Part shown: in pieces, positions 12,901 to 23,573 of the stretch
Layout of the letters: every line of letters starts with the position of its first letter
Position numbering within the stretch: position 1 is the stretch's first letter
Program-made: the position numbers and the translations under genes
NCBI RefSeq assembly: GCF_002775205.1
Contig: NC_036453.1
Span: forward strand, 31,101,213-31,165,212
Reading direction: 5' to 3'
DNA: 64,000 nucleotides
From: Xiphophorus maculatus
Lineage: Eukaryota > Chordata > Actinopteri > Cyprinodontiformes > Poeciliidae
The notes under the pieces: model-generated
Databases searched by the model: none
Told to the model about the DNA's origin: nothing
Seen by the model: only the letters and a program-made list of their open reading frames with translations

Positions 12901-14025
12901 CTTTCTTTTCCAGTGTTTAAAAATAGATTAGACATCATCCATTATTGCACTGTTGTTAACTGCACACATGCAGGCATACTCTGCAAACATAAATCTTTCT
13001 TTGAATTAAACAAGATAACGTCTCTTTAGACTAATTTTATAAATATGAAAGCAATCAAAATTGTTAATCAGACTGATATTTTTATTAAAGTTATCTTAAC
13101 AAGGCTGCTCTCAGATTCTAAAATTGTGTTTTATTTATCATTTCCTCTCAAAAGGCAAAAAGCATTTTACCTTAAATGAGCAAGTTTTGTCTAAAATGCT
13201 ACTTCTCTGCATATTTCTGCAGTGAACCAGACTAAACACTTGGCTCAGGATGGGCCATTATAATCTTTTTTTGCTCACTTGAAAGAAGAGCAGGAGGTTT
13301 AGTATTGCCACTCACATTTTATAGTGTTAGTTATGACCCAACATTTGTGTTTTGTGAATAAAATCTTGCTTTATTTCATGCAAAATGTGTTTGGGATTTA
13401 CAATCCGGCATTAAAAATTAAATATCCTTTTCTGGCACAGTGACAATGTTAAACAATGCCAGTATTTGGTTAAATACTGAATTCACTTACAAGTCAAGAC
13501 TGGCTGTGTTCAAAATATCCACATAATGTTCAGTAACTGCAAAACTCAGGTGTTTGTAAATTGCAGAAAACTCACAAATTTAATAAGGAAACAAAGTAAA
13601 CAAAGTTTACCTTTCAGAAAATCAGAGTTAATTTGTAAGAATTGCTTCAGCCTCTCTGCTCAGTTAGGATTGATTCGTTAATCCTATTTACAAAGCAAAT
13701 CTCTTATTTTAAAGTGGCTCAGCTGAAAACTTTTGGCTGTGATGAACTCCGCAGCTGAAATGGATATATGGTGCTCAGGAATGCAATTTCTCTCTAATTG
13801 GATGAAGCCCCTCATGGAATATTTGTGTTGCAGAATGATTGAATTGTGTGGGGATGATTGGCTTGATTCAGTTTGTGCTCAGGATTGCCCCGGCAGCTCT
13901 GTATGCAGCAGCTTTCGCCGGTGGTTTATGAGCCGCTAAGTGACTGATCAAGAGAAAGGAGTCTACCCGCTGCCCAGCGTCTGCTAAAACACCACCATGC
14001 TAAAAACGTTTGATGTAAGTGTGTG
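9903..14025. other. Non-genic DNA with one MITE and a possible conserved block
   Basis: Apart from the foldback MITE at 11220-11507 no gene is seen. Stretches at 10440-10680, 12290-12370 and 13720-13960 have more balanced, less repetitive composition than their surroundings and may be regulatory. The last contains an open frame of 68 codons without splice support. Confidence 0.45.
11220..11507. mobile_element. Foldback MITE, copy 2
   Basis: Same palindrome as copy 1. The right end GATTTTGTGTTTTTGCAGTG is well preserved; the middle (TTCACTTATAAC and its complement) is the fold point. Confidence 0.75.
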
Positions 14026-14039
14026 CTGTTGGCTTTTCC

Positions 14040-14390
14040 ATCCATCCATCCATTTTCTAACACCCTTCTCCCTAGTGGGGTCGGGAGGTGCTGGTGTCTA
14101 TCTCCAGCACACGTTTCGGGCGAGAGGCGGGGTCACCCTGGACAGGTCGCCAGTCTGGCGCAGGGCAACACAGAGACACACAGGACAAACAACCATGCAC
14201 ACACACACCTAGGGAGAATTTAGAGAGACCAATTGATCTGTAACTGTTTTTGGACTGTGGGAGGAAGCCGGAGAACTCGGAGAGAACCCACCATGCACAG
14301 GGAGAACATGCAAACCCCAGGCCGGGAATCGAACCCAGGACCTTCTTACTGCAAGGCAACAGTGCTACCAACTGCGCCACTGTGCAGCCC
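14040..14390 (-). mobile_element. tRNA-derived SINE, full length
   Basis: On the minus strand it begins GGGGCTGCACAGTGG, has an A box-like TGGCGCAGTTGGTAGCA and a B box GGGTTCGATTCCC, and ends in a (GGAT)n tail. Flanked by a perfect 14-bp duplication CTGTTGGCTTTTCC (14026-14039 and 14391-14404). Confidence 0.92.
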
Positions 14391-14404
14391 CTGTTGGCTT
14401 TTCC

Positions 14405-16322
14405 TCCTCTCTAAATGCCGCATGGATTTGCATCTCATTGACAAAGTTTAAAAAAAGAAAAAAACTCTCCCTCCCTAAATAAGCTCAACACAACTAAAAC
14501 CAAAGCATTTATTCCTCAAATTAGTCTCGGTGCATTAATTCTGGAGGAAATCTGTCTGACTTTGCTGTTTCATTGCTTATCGGCTCATCAGGCTGCATTG
14601 TTGACTGGACAAATCAGGTGTAAGAATAACAGGAATATAAATGACACTGCTGCGTGTCCTGCAGATATAAGATGGTCCATCTGCTTCTGTTGAAGGTCCC
14701 ATGCAGGTTGCTGTTGCCAGAGTTTGACAGATTAGTGGTTCCCATCGGCCCGGCTGATTGATGAGAAGCATTAACCTTGCAAGGCGCAGACAAATGACGC
14801 ACACACACCTTCATACACACACATGCAGAACAGGTATGTTCATGCAGATGAACACGATTTTCATCTCCTACTGAAATTCATGTTAACATCAAATAAATGT
14901 AACAGTAGTTTTAAATTAGTTTATTTCATTATGGCTAAAAGGTCACGTCTCAACGTGAAAATGTGTATATTTCTCGATAAATCATGAATTAACTGTAACT
15001 TTTCTCTGTTTCTGTAAAGCTGGGATTGGTTCCCTGCCTGAACAGAACCTAACAACGTGAAGCAGACTAAAAAACAAAAACAAAACGCAACACATCATGT
15101 CCAAATTTAACCCTCTATGGCATGGCGTTGCCCTCAGGCAACAAACCACATAGCTGTACCTCACATTGCTCCTTTATTTTATTTTTTGGGGGGCATGATT
15201 TTTGACATATTTTTGTCCAAAAAATAGTTCTTTTATGAATATAGTTTTTGTTTGATTTGTATTTCATTTCTCATAATCAGTGTAGACAATCTTGGTGTTC
15301 TAGACCAATGTTACCCTGAGGCAACAAACCCAAATCTGGTTCCAGGAGGTGTCAGAGTCCGATTTTATGATTGACATGTAATTAGGGACCACCAAGCTCC
15401 CAAAGAATGCAGGAAAATATTTCTTCCCCACAAAAATAAAAAGTCATGCCATAGAGGGTTAAAGAAATTCATGAATTGATGAGGAAAAAACAGACAGACA
15501 TTTATTAGTTTAGAAAAGATTCCAAAATCAGAGGCTTTGTGCAAAATGAAGAAACCATGGAAGAGTGTAGATCTCTTTCAGGACCAAAATTACTCCAAGA
15601 GCACAGCAGCGTCTCATCCAGGAGGTCACAAGAAAACTCAGCATTAAAAGTGTGACGGAAAGTTGATTCAATAATAAGAAAGAAATTGGGGGAAAATTGG
15701 TTATGTGGGAGAGTTTCAAAGTGAAAACCACTGCTGACAATTTACAAAAAGAAGTCTTTGTGACTTTTGTGAAAATATTCTGTGCACTAACTAGACAAAA
15801 AGGGAACTTGTGCTTCCTGTTGCATCTGCTCTGCTGCTTCAGGACTTGGGCGATGAAACCACGAGTTCTGCTCTGTCCACATGGTGAACAATTAAAGATG
15901 TCACTGTTACTCCTGAAAAACACTGCGACGTGACTGAATTAAAGCAATTCTGCAAGGAAAAGTGGACCAAAATGAGTCAACAGCAATGTGAAAGCTTCAT
16001 TATCTCAAACATCTGAAAAGTAAAGGTAACTTTATTTATATAGCAAATTTTTTTTTAGCAACAAGGCAATACAAAGTGCTTTACAGGAATCAAAAGGAAA
16101 TACAAACAAAAACTAGAAAATTTCTGAAGAAATTTAACTGGGGCCTGCCAAAGTGTGCCCGTCGGTTTGGACCCAGCGTTCTGATGCTAAACATTAGCAT
16201 CAATGCTAAACTTAGCTAAATAGTAGTCATTAGCATGTGGAAAGTCACAAGCATCTTGCCTAACATAGACTTGCACCATTCAGTATATCAAAATGAATGC
16301 ATAAGCTGAAATTAGCCAAAAT
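14405..16322. other. Non-genic DNA between the SINE and the inverted-repeat element
   Basis: Holds the piggyBac MITE and, at 16020-16110, a TTTATTTATATAGC...CAAAGTGCTTTACA stretch that is a common fish repeat word. A CA-rich patch lies at 14800-14825. The overlapping frames at 15528-15933 on both strands show no family similarity. Confidence 0.45.
15111..15458. mobile_element. piggyBac-type MITE with TTAA target duplication
   Basis: TTAA flanks both ends (15107-15110, 15459-15462). Termini are CCCTCTATGGCATG and CATGCCATAGAGGG, which is the piggyBac arrangement of TTAA followed by CCC. Only 348 bp and non-coding. Confidence 0.88.
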
Positions 16323-18059
16323 GCCTAAATACTTTCTGTACCATGTGGGGTATCATTAGAATGTTGTCTGTAATTAACTTACTCCACTCAGTATATTAAA
16401 CATGGCTAATAAGTAAGAAAAATAGGTAATAGCTTATTTAAGCTAAAAGGCTAATGCTAATGAACTGCCATGCTGCGCACCTAACCTGAGAGAAAAAGAT
16501 AATGCAGAATAATCTTATTTATTTATCTTTTATTTTGAAATTTGCAGTAAGCTTTATATTAAATGCCCACACTCTTCCAATGTGTAACAGTGCTTTGGAT
16601 AAACCAGTCACATAAAGCCAAAAAGAGCAATTCCATGATGTAAAATTTGTCAAGGCTTTTATTTTGAAATTTTTGTTAAGCTTCATTTCAAAGGGCCAAA
16701 CTAATCCCATGTGTAATAGTGCTTTGGATAAAAAAGTCACATAAAGCCAAAAAGAGCAATTACATGATGTAAAAATATTCAAGGCTTTTATTTTGAAATT
16801 ATTATTATGCTTCATTTTAAAGTTCCAAACTAATCCCATGTGTAACAGTTACTGAGTTAAATCAGTTATATACAGCCCATAGCAGCAAGTAGTTGTAAAG
16901 GCCAGTTCAGTCCTCCTCTGTTTCAACTGAGTATTCCACTATAGTTAGAACTACAGTGATGCGTATTTGTAGTCCTAACCAGCAGCCAATAGCCTCCTGA
17001 GTTCCGTTGCTATGGTAAATAATTCTCTCTGCCAACTGTCAGCTGTGAGTGAGACATGCAGGGGGAGACAATTCTCTGTTTGAGCCAGCCAGTTTGACAC
17101 AAAAAAAGCAAACAACTCCTTCCCGTTCGGGAACCGTAATACATATTCGAAAACCGTTTGAAGCGTATGAGAGGGCTATGTGTCTTCTGCAATATTCCCG
17201 AGATTCATATCTCTACGTCACTCACAGTATTAACAGCGATAAGAGAAAGAAACGGTGTGCCCAGATCTGGAATTTTTGAGAAATATATGGAAATACATGG
17301 GTGAGAGCCTGAGAGAGCGTCAGAAAATCACCGTGACAGAAAACCGTAAGCCCTAGATAAATTTCGAAAACTTTTTACCGGAGCAGGCATGCGTATCAAT
17401 GTCAGGACCGAGTTTGATACCAATTGTGTGATATTTGTGGGCGTGAGGGCGAGTTAAAAAATGATTTGGGGTCAAAAGGGCACTCCATTTCTCACTCCAG
17501 CGGAGCGGCAGTTGGTGTCAGTTACACTCTCATTTTTTGAAAAATCAAAAACTTTGGGTCGCTTAGAGACAAATTGTGGACAAACCGTAATTGGTATCGA
17601 CGAGCCGTCTTCACTTTAGAAGAGATCACGGACGTATCTACAAAATGAAATTTGAATGGCATTTCTACGTGAATTCTTGACGACACAGAAAATCCTCAAA
17701 AATATGGTATTTTTAGGATTTTTCTTTCCTCGCTCCATTGACTTATAATGGGGTTTTTTTGTGAATTATGTCGCCATGGTAACCCCGAATCCCACCACAA
17801 TAATAGCTCCAATGTCGTGAATTTTCCGCACGTTTTGATACCTTATTTGTGGCTGGGCACGCAGCGGTACGAGCCGCATTAACGATCACGGAAGAAAAAT
17901 AAATAATATTAAAGATGCTCATTAGCATTAGCCTTTTAGCTTAAATAAGCTATTATCTATTTTTCTTACTTATTAGCCATGTTTAATATACTGAGTGGAG
18001 TAAGTTAATTACAGACAACATTCAAATGATACCCCACATGCTACAGAAAGTATTTAGGC
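16323..18059. mobile_element. 1.7-kb inverted-repeat element
   Basis: Arms 16323-16462 and 17920-18059 are near-perfect 140-bp reverse complements. Between them are a triple 129-bp repeat and about 1 kb of unique sequence with no transposase frame. It looks like a non-autonomous DNA transposon or a foldback element; outer boundaries beyond the arms are uncertain. Confidence 0.7.
16520..16860. repeat. 129-bp tandem repeat, about 2.6 copies
   Basis: Units start CTTTTATTTTGAAATT at 16527, 16656 and 16785. Because 129 is a multiple of three the minus strand stays open for 106 codons; this is not taken as a gene. Confidence 0.88.
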
Positions 18060-18727
18060 TTACATTAGCATGGGTGTAGAACAAAAGGTGCCTGCATTGC
18101 TATGGGCAATTTTTATTTATTATTTTATTTTATTTTTTGCAGTTTTACTATAAACTGGTTAAAAAAAACCCTGAATTATTCATTTCTAAGCCCCTTTTCC
18201 TTCTCTTATACAAGCAGACAACACATAAGCTCAACAACACAAAAGCTTCATATTTATTACAAAGTATGGATCTAAGAATTGATTTCTTCCTGTAATGGAA
18301 ATGATTTCTGATTAAGTTTTCTGTTTTCATGCTTTCATGGATTGTTCTTCTTTTTACCCTTTTCTACACGGTTTTCGTGTTAAATTGCACTTTTTTGTTA
18401 AGTTTGTTAAACTACCTTGAATCTGTATTTCTAAATAAAGACTAACAGAAAGATCACACAGTAACTTTTATTTTTTATAAAACCTGTTTTGTTCTTATAA
18501 CAAACAAACCAGATAAAACAAGTTTGGGTTTCTTTATGGTTCAGAGAATTAAATTATGATTACAATTATCATCTAATATTATGTACAGATTTAATTCTAA
18601 TCTTAATTTAACATCCTGGAACCTGAAGAAATCCAAACCTGTTAAATCAACTTTTTTATGTTTGGTATAAAAAGAAAAACAGGTGAATGGACTGAACTTG
18701 TGTAGAGCCTTGCTGGTCATGTTGACC

Positions 18728-18918
18728 ACTCAAAGCTCTTCACACTACAGTCACACTTACAAACACACGCATTTACACCGACATGAAGGTTGGAGGGCAA
18801 CTTGCCTCTAAGTGCCCCGCCCCGGGGCAGCTCAACTTGTGGCTGAGGAAGCTGGAATCGAACTTACAACCTTCTGGTCACAAGACGACCACTCTACCCA
18901 CTGAGCCACAGTCGCACT
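18728..18918 (-). mobile_element. tRNA-derived SINE
   Basis: On the minus strand the head reads GTGCGACTGTGGCTCAGTGG with an A box, then GTAAGTTCGATTCCAGC as B box. The downstream body is different from the 14-kb SINE. Confidence 0.8.
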
Positions 18919-19189
18919 AAAAAAGCCACTGCATGATCCTTTTGCTAATCTTCTTTAAAATACAGATTTAAACAGTTTAAAAGCTACAATTCAGTGCAAT
19001 TTAATATAAAAAGTGAGTAGAAACGGTAAACTAAAGGACAAACCATAAAAGCACAAGTACAGTGGAAATAAACAGAAATCATTACTATTAAAAGAAGAAA
19101 TTTTAATTTCTAAATCAATACGTTGCTATAAAAATTGAGCCCAGTGTTGCTGCGGCGCTAAAGCAGTGAAGGGAAAAGGGCTAACGTAC

Positions 19190-19428
19190 GGCTAATTCAA
19201 TTAATTTTAAAGTTTAACAATAAAGCTGCACATGTGTTTGGGGTTTCTTCAAATCTTTGGGGGCAATTTGCAGTGACCAACTGACCTGACCTACATGTTT
19301 TAGGAGATGTGGGGGGAACCGGAGCACCCGGAGAAAACCCACGCAAACACGGGGAGAACATGCAAACTCCACACAGATGGTGTCTGTGAAGACGCAGCGC
19401 TAACCGCTGCACCACCGTGCTGCCCACG
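19190..19428 (-). mobile_element. SINE remnant
   Basis: Minus-strand head GGGCAGCACGGTGGTGCAGC with the typical GTTTGCATGTTCTCCCCGTG body. Lies just 3' of the coiled-coil exon, perhaps in its 3' untranslated region. Confidence 0.75.
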
Positions 19429-19620
19429 TTTTTTCCAATTGGGTTGGGAAGGGATCTATTTTCTAGTTTGTCAATGGGGGATAAAACTTTAATGTTTTAA
19501 ATTTGACAGAGCGTGGCCTGGCGCCCCGTACACAGAGGCTACAACCTCCATGAGTTTGATTCCTCTTTTCCTCTCTTGCTCGTCTTTCTCCTTCTCTGAA
19601 TATCATCAAAATCCAGAACA

Positions 19621-20736
19621 TTAGACATGTTCTTGATTGTCTTCACTCTTTTGTTTTTCTTTTGGCTTCTTCCATCGCAGAGTCTTCCGTACTCTTTTCC
19701 AAAATGAAATTTTAGATTTTTTCTTCTTACCATCCTGCATCTTTTTAATATCCGGATTGTTCAAATCCTCCAGGACGGTTTCTCCAGCGATCTCTGTCTC
19801 TTCTGTGGATTCTGGATCCATGGAACAACCTGATAAAGGTTCTCCTGAGATTTTCTCCTCTGAAGAAACCTCTTCACTTAAGACTTCAACTGGGTCCACT
19901 TGGTCCTGTGAGACTTCCTCCTTCTCTTGGGAAACTGGCATGTGTTTTTTTTTTTGGAAACCTTCTTCCTCAGCTCTCAGCATGTTGGGCAGCAGATCCT
20001 CTCTTGCTCTTTGTAAATCATTTTTCACACACCTTATTTCCTGCTGGTATTTCTCTGATTGATGTTTAAATGCAGTGACTTCATTTTCATACCGACAGTT
20101 GAGCTCCAGGTACAAACCGTTGACCTTCTCCAGCTCAGCCTGGGCACTGCTTTCCTTGTCTTGCAGGATTTTAATCTGTGTTGTTGTGTGTTGATGGAGG
20201 ACGGCATATTCAGCTCTCAGGTTGTCCAGTTGTGCCTTGTCCTTCTCTAATGTCTCCAGATGTGCTTTTCTCTCCTCCTTTACCTGCTGCTGAAGTTTTT
20301 CAACTTGTTGCAGCGCAGATCGGTTTATATCCCAGATAAGCTTCTCTGCCTTTTGTCTTTGTGAAAGAGCCATTTGGTCCTGCTTTATCTTCTGCTGGTA
20401 GGTCTCAACCTGCTGCTGTAACTCCATTATGTCTGTTCTATGTCTACATTTTAGCTCCTCGTGTGAAACGTGAACCCGATCCAGTTCATGGAACATCTGC
20501 CTGTCCCTGTTTCTCAGAATTATGATCTCTCTTGCCAGTTTTTGGAAGAGCTCTTCCTTCTCAGCTCTCAGGTTGTTGACAAGCTGCAGATTCTCTTTCT
20601 CTCTCACTATGTTGGCGTCTTTCTCATGTCTAGCCTCCTGCCGATATCTCTCCACGTCTTGCTTTAGTCCAGAGACTTCGCTATCATGTTTACACTTGAG
20701 TTCACTATATGAATGTTTGAGCTGAGTCAATTCTTC
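19621..20736 (-). CDS. 3' exon of an unrecognised coiled-coil protein (371 aa seen)
   Basis: A long open frame with a clear coiled-coil heptad pattern, bounded upstream by a good acceptor (pyrimidine tract then CTGCAG, AG at 20737-20738). No in-frame ATG precedes it: the frame stays open a little further upstream and then stops, so this is read as the last exon of a spliced gene whose 5' exons I did not find. Three related blocks can be seen: ELKCKHDSEV, ELKCRHRTDI and ELNCRYENEV, each followed by a Gln/Lys stretch ending ERYRQE, ETYQQK or EKYQQE. The last 90 residues change character: acidic and Ser-rich, then a basic, Trp-containing tail (FWKRVRKTLRWKKPKEK). No enzymatic domain is visible and I do not recognise the family. 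The composite hAT-like structure begins 116 bp upstream of the acceptor, so it lies in the presumed intron. Confidence 0.7.
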   Translation of the reverse strand, partial: EELTQLKHSYSELKCKHDSEVSGLKQDVERYRQEARHEKDANIVREKENLQLVNNLRAEKEELFQKLAREIIILRNRDRQMFHELDRVHVSHEELKCRHRTDIMELQQQVETYQQKIKQDQMALSQRQKAEKLIWDINRSALQQVEKLQQQVKEERKAHLETLEKDKAQLDNLRAEYAVLHQHTTTQIKILQDKESSAQAELEKVNGLYLELNCRYENEVTAFKHQSEKYQQEIRCVKNDLQRAREDLLPNMLRAEEEGFQKKKHMPVSQEKEEVSQDQVDPVEVLSEEVSSEEKISGEPLSGCSMDPESTEETEIAGETVLEDLNNPDIKKMQDGKKKKSKISFWKRVRKTLRWKKPKEKQKSEDNQEHV

Positions 20737-20851
20737 CTGCAGAAGTTTAGGGAGAAATAAATTTTTTTCTTTAATGCATAAAAATTGTTTAAGTTTTTAT
20801 TTTACTCAGGTTATCTTTGCATGGTATTGACCTTTGTTTGACAATCTAAAG

Positions 20852-21309
20852 CAGTGGTTCTCAAACTTTTTTCAGTGATGTACCCCCTTAAAAATATATT
20901 TTTAGTCAAGTGCCCCCTGACACGGGCAAAACATTTTTGGAATTAAAAAGGGGTACAGTGCTGTAAAATCACTGTCTGATTTATTAAAGCCAAACAACTT
21001 ATATCAGTGAACCTGACAAATACATCCATATTACAAACATTGCATGGTTAAACAAAAAAGAAAAACAGAAGACGGTGACCACCAGGAAGGTATAAAACCA
21101 GTCAAACCGTTTTATTTTAAAGGATATTGAAACTAAATACTGAATATAAAATTCAGTGCATGAACACACATTTATATTTTATCGAACTTTTCACAAAATA
21201 ATTTTTCCCAAGACTTATTATGAGGAGCCTACTGATTTTTTAAAGATATTTTGAAAAGCTTCACGTACCCCCTGCAGTACCTCCACGTACCCCCATTTGA
21301 GAACCACTG
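20852..21309 (+). mobile_element. Non-autonomous hAT-like element, left copy
   Basis: 458 bp with terminal inverted repeats CAGTGGTTCTCAAA / TTTGAGAACCACTG of the Charlie-like type. No open frame for a transposase. Nearly identical to the copy at 23098-23573. Confidence 0.85.
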
Positions 21310-21459
21310 CTCTAGGGTGTCCCTACGCTCTTTCAGGTCTCATACTGATGTTTCCAGTTTTGTTAGAGCCAAATTATAGACAGCGTTTCACCAGGAGACC
21401 TACAGTGAGGAGCCCCGCCCCTTTGCCCCTTGCGCCTCAGACAGAGTTTGGGGAAAAAG

Positions 21460-21502
21460 ATGGCGGTCGTTCTCCGTTCGCTAAAGCTGTTCTTGTTTAC
21501 AG
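21460..21502 (+). pseudogene. Captured promoter and first coding exon fragment
   Basis: Inside the composite hAT structure. A GC box (CCCCGCCCC, 21413-21421) is followed by AAGATGGCGG (21457-21466), the YY1 motif typically laid over the start codon of housekeeping genes. The ATG opens MAVVLRSLKLFLFT and then meets a splice donor GTTAGT at 21503. The segment is repeated at about 22242-22305, where the ATG has become ACG and the donor is lost. I infer a host-gene first exon carried by the transposon; the parent gene is not recognised. Confidence 0.45.
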
Positions 21503-22424
21503 GTTAGTAGTGTGAAGCTGGTGGAAACTGTCCCCGCTAAAATGTAAATTTACAAGTTCATTCGGTGCTGATTTCGTAATTACTTGCTAGACGTGTTTAG
21601 ACGTTCGAGGGAAAAAGAGTGATTTTGTTTCATAATTACGGTTTGTAGCTATAACGGTCGTAAAACAGCCGTTATAGAAGTTTGCTACATGTATCTAAAC
21701 TTCGATACACTCTCCGACCCAACCTTATTAAGATTTCGGTGGTATCCTGACGGGTTGTGTTATCTTTTGATAGGAAGTGTTAAAGTTACTCTGTTACATG
21801 TACCGGAAATCAGTTCTCATCAGTTTCAAACATTTATTATAGACGTTACCACTTTTCCCCTACTACCCTGTAATTGGTTCTACTGTACTAGCTTAAGCTA
21901 GATCTAGTCCTCTAAATATGCCCATATTAAATTATAGAACTAATAATATGATTACATTTTTCAGAGTTATTACAATTCAAAGAAATTAGTAGCCTTACAA
22001 TTTCACTGAACTTGAGGAATAGTTTTCTTTTTATGTAAATCTGTAAGATTTAAATTGATTGTTGAATTGTTTTGATTTGGCCCATGGATGCTGTCACAGC
22101 TGGTGTGGGCTGATGTTGTTTATTGAAGTAGATGGAATATGGTTGTTTTGGAGCAACGGAAGGACACATGGACATGAATGCACAAAGGAATGTTCAATGT
22201 ATGATTGCATGATTTCATGATTTTGACAATTTGTAATAAAACAGACAGAGTTTAGGGAAGAAAACGGCGGTTGTTCTTCGTTCGCTAAAGCTGTTCTTGT
22301 TTACAGGCTTCCCACTCGGAAGAAAGGAGAAGAAGAGACAAAACAAAACAAACATCAATTGTTACAACTGTTTCAATACAGCTGAGACATGTAACATAGG
22401 TATAAAAAACATTTTTTCTGAGGT

Positions 22425-22530
22425 AACAGCCTGCGATGTCATCGATGACATCACGTCCGTCCCTGACTGTCACTGATGACATCAGACCGACAAAACGAAC
22501 GTGATGTCATCGATGACATCGCAGGCTGTT
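22425..22530. repeat. Perfect 32-bp inverted repeat with ATF/CRE-like cores
   Basis: Arms 22425-22456 and 22499-22530 are exact reverse complements around a 42-bp spacer. Each arm contains the palindromic core GATGTCATCGATGACATC. The spacer carries a further TGATGACATCA, a CRE/ATF-like site. Confidence 0.85.
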
Positions 22531-22570
22531 CCTTCAGAAGTGCTTGAATAAGACGACCACGTGGTAATGT

Positions 22571-23015
22571 GAAGGCCTGTGAAGGCCCTCGCACCGAACG
22601 TGGACGCGAGGGCCTGTGAAGGCCTGGGATCCTTCAAGGACCTGGCCTGTGAAGGCCCTCGCACCGAACGTGGACGCGAGGGCCTGTGAAGGCCAGGGAT
22701 CCTTCAAGGACCTGGCCTGTGAAGGCCCTCGCACCGAACGTGGACGCGAGGGCCTGTGAAGGCCAGGGATCCTTGAATGACCTGACCTGTGAAGGCCCTT
22801 GCACCGCCACGTGGACGCGAGGGCCTGTGAAGTTCCAGGGATCCTTCAAGGACCTGGCCTGTGAAGGCCCTCGCACCGCCACGTGGATGCGATGGCCTGT
22901 GAAGGCCAGGGATCCTTGAAGGCCCTGGCCTGTGAAGGCCCTCGTACCGCCACCTGGATGTGAAGGCCCTGGCCTGTGAAAGCCCTCGCACCAGCACCTG
23001 TATGCGAGAGCCTGT
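22571..23015. repeat. 70-bp minisatellite, about six copies
   Basis: Units begin GAAGGCCCTCGCACC at 22581, 22651, 22721, 22791, 22863 and 22933. The array is GC-rich and each unit contains short palindromes (GGCCTGTGAAGGCC; CTCGC...GCGAG). It creates open frames on both strands that are artefacts of the repeat. Confidence 0.9.
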
Positions 23016-23097
23016 GAAGTCGTGTAAAAGTAGTAGAAAAAGTTGAGTACCTTTCTACCGTTTCTACTCTCTGCTCCTTCCATGCGTTGCTCTAGGG

Positions 23098-23573
23098 CAG
23101 TGGTTCTCAAACTTTTTTCAGTGATGTACCCCCTTAAAAATATATTTTTAGTCAAGTACCCCCTGACACTGGCAAAACATTTTTGGAATTAAAAATGGGT
23201 ACAGTGCTGTAAAATCACTGTCTGATTTATTAAAGCCAAACAACTTATATCAGTGAACCTGACAAATACATCCATATTGCAAACATTGCATGGTTAAACA
23301 AAAAAGAAAAACAGAAGACGATGACCACCAGGAAGGTATAAAACCAGTCAAACCGTTTTATTTTAAAGGATATTGAAACTAAATACTGAATATAAAATTC
23401 AGTGCATGAACACACATTTATATTTTATCGAACTTTTCACAAAATAATTTTTCCCAAGACTTATTATGAGGAGCCTACTGATTTTTTAAAGATATTTTGA
23501 AAAGCTTCACGTACCCCCTGCAGTACCTCCACGAACCCCCAGGGGTACACGTACCCCCATTTGAGAACCACTG
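23098..23573 (+). mobile_element. Non-autonomous hAT-like element, right copy
   Basis: 476 bp with the same termini as the left copy; 18 extra bases near the right end repeat the GTACCCCC motif. Non-coding. Confidence 0.85.

Larger units (their letters stand above)
20852..23573. mobile_element. Composite hAT-like structure (element - insert - element)
   Basis: Two copies of one short non-autonomous hAT-like element in the same orientation (20852-21309 and 23098-23573) enclose 1788 bp of other DNA. Each copy starts CAGTGGTTCTCAAAC and ends TTTGAGAACCACTG. The outer flanks are the same 8 bp, ATCTAAAG (20844-20851 and 23574-23581). The inner flanks are also identical, CTCTAGGG (21310-21317 and 23090-23097). 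The outer pair marks the whole 2.7-kb block as one inserted unit. The copies differ mainly by 18 bp near the right end. Confidence 0.8.

Noticed and set aside
14316-14393. Possible tRNA gene on the minus strand
   Set aside because: A and B boxes are present but belong to a SINE head with tail and 14-bp target duplication; no proper cloverleaf.
16519-16839. 106-codon minus-strand frame with an internal repeat
   Set aside because: Open only because the 129-bp tandem repeat is a multiple of three.
20730-20730. Start codon for the coiled-coil frame
   Set aside because: The codon is TTG, not ATG; a splice acceptor six bases upstream explains the frame better.
22634-23155. 173-codon and 97-codon minus-strand frames (HRPS/FTGPRVHV repeats)
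   Set aside because: Product of the 70-bp minisatellite; several frames open in parallel.
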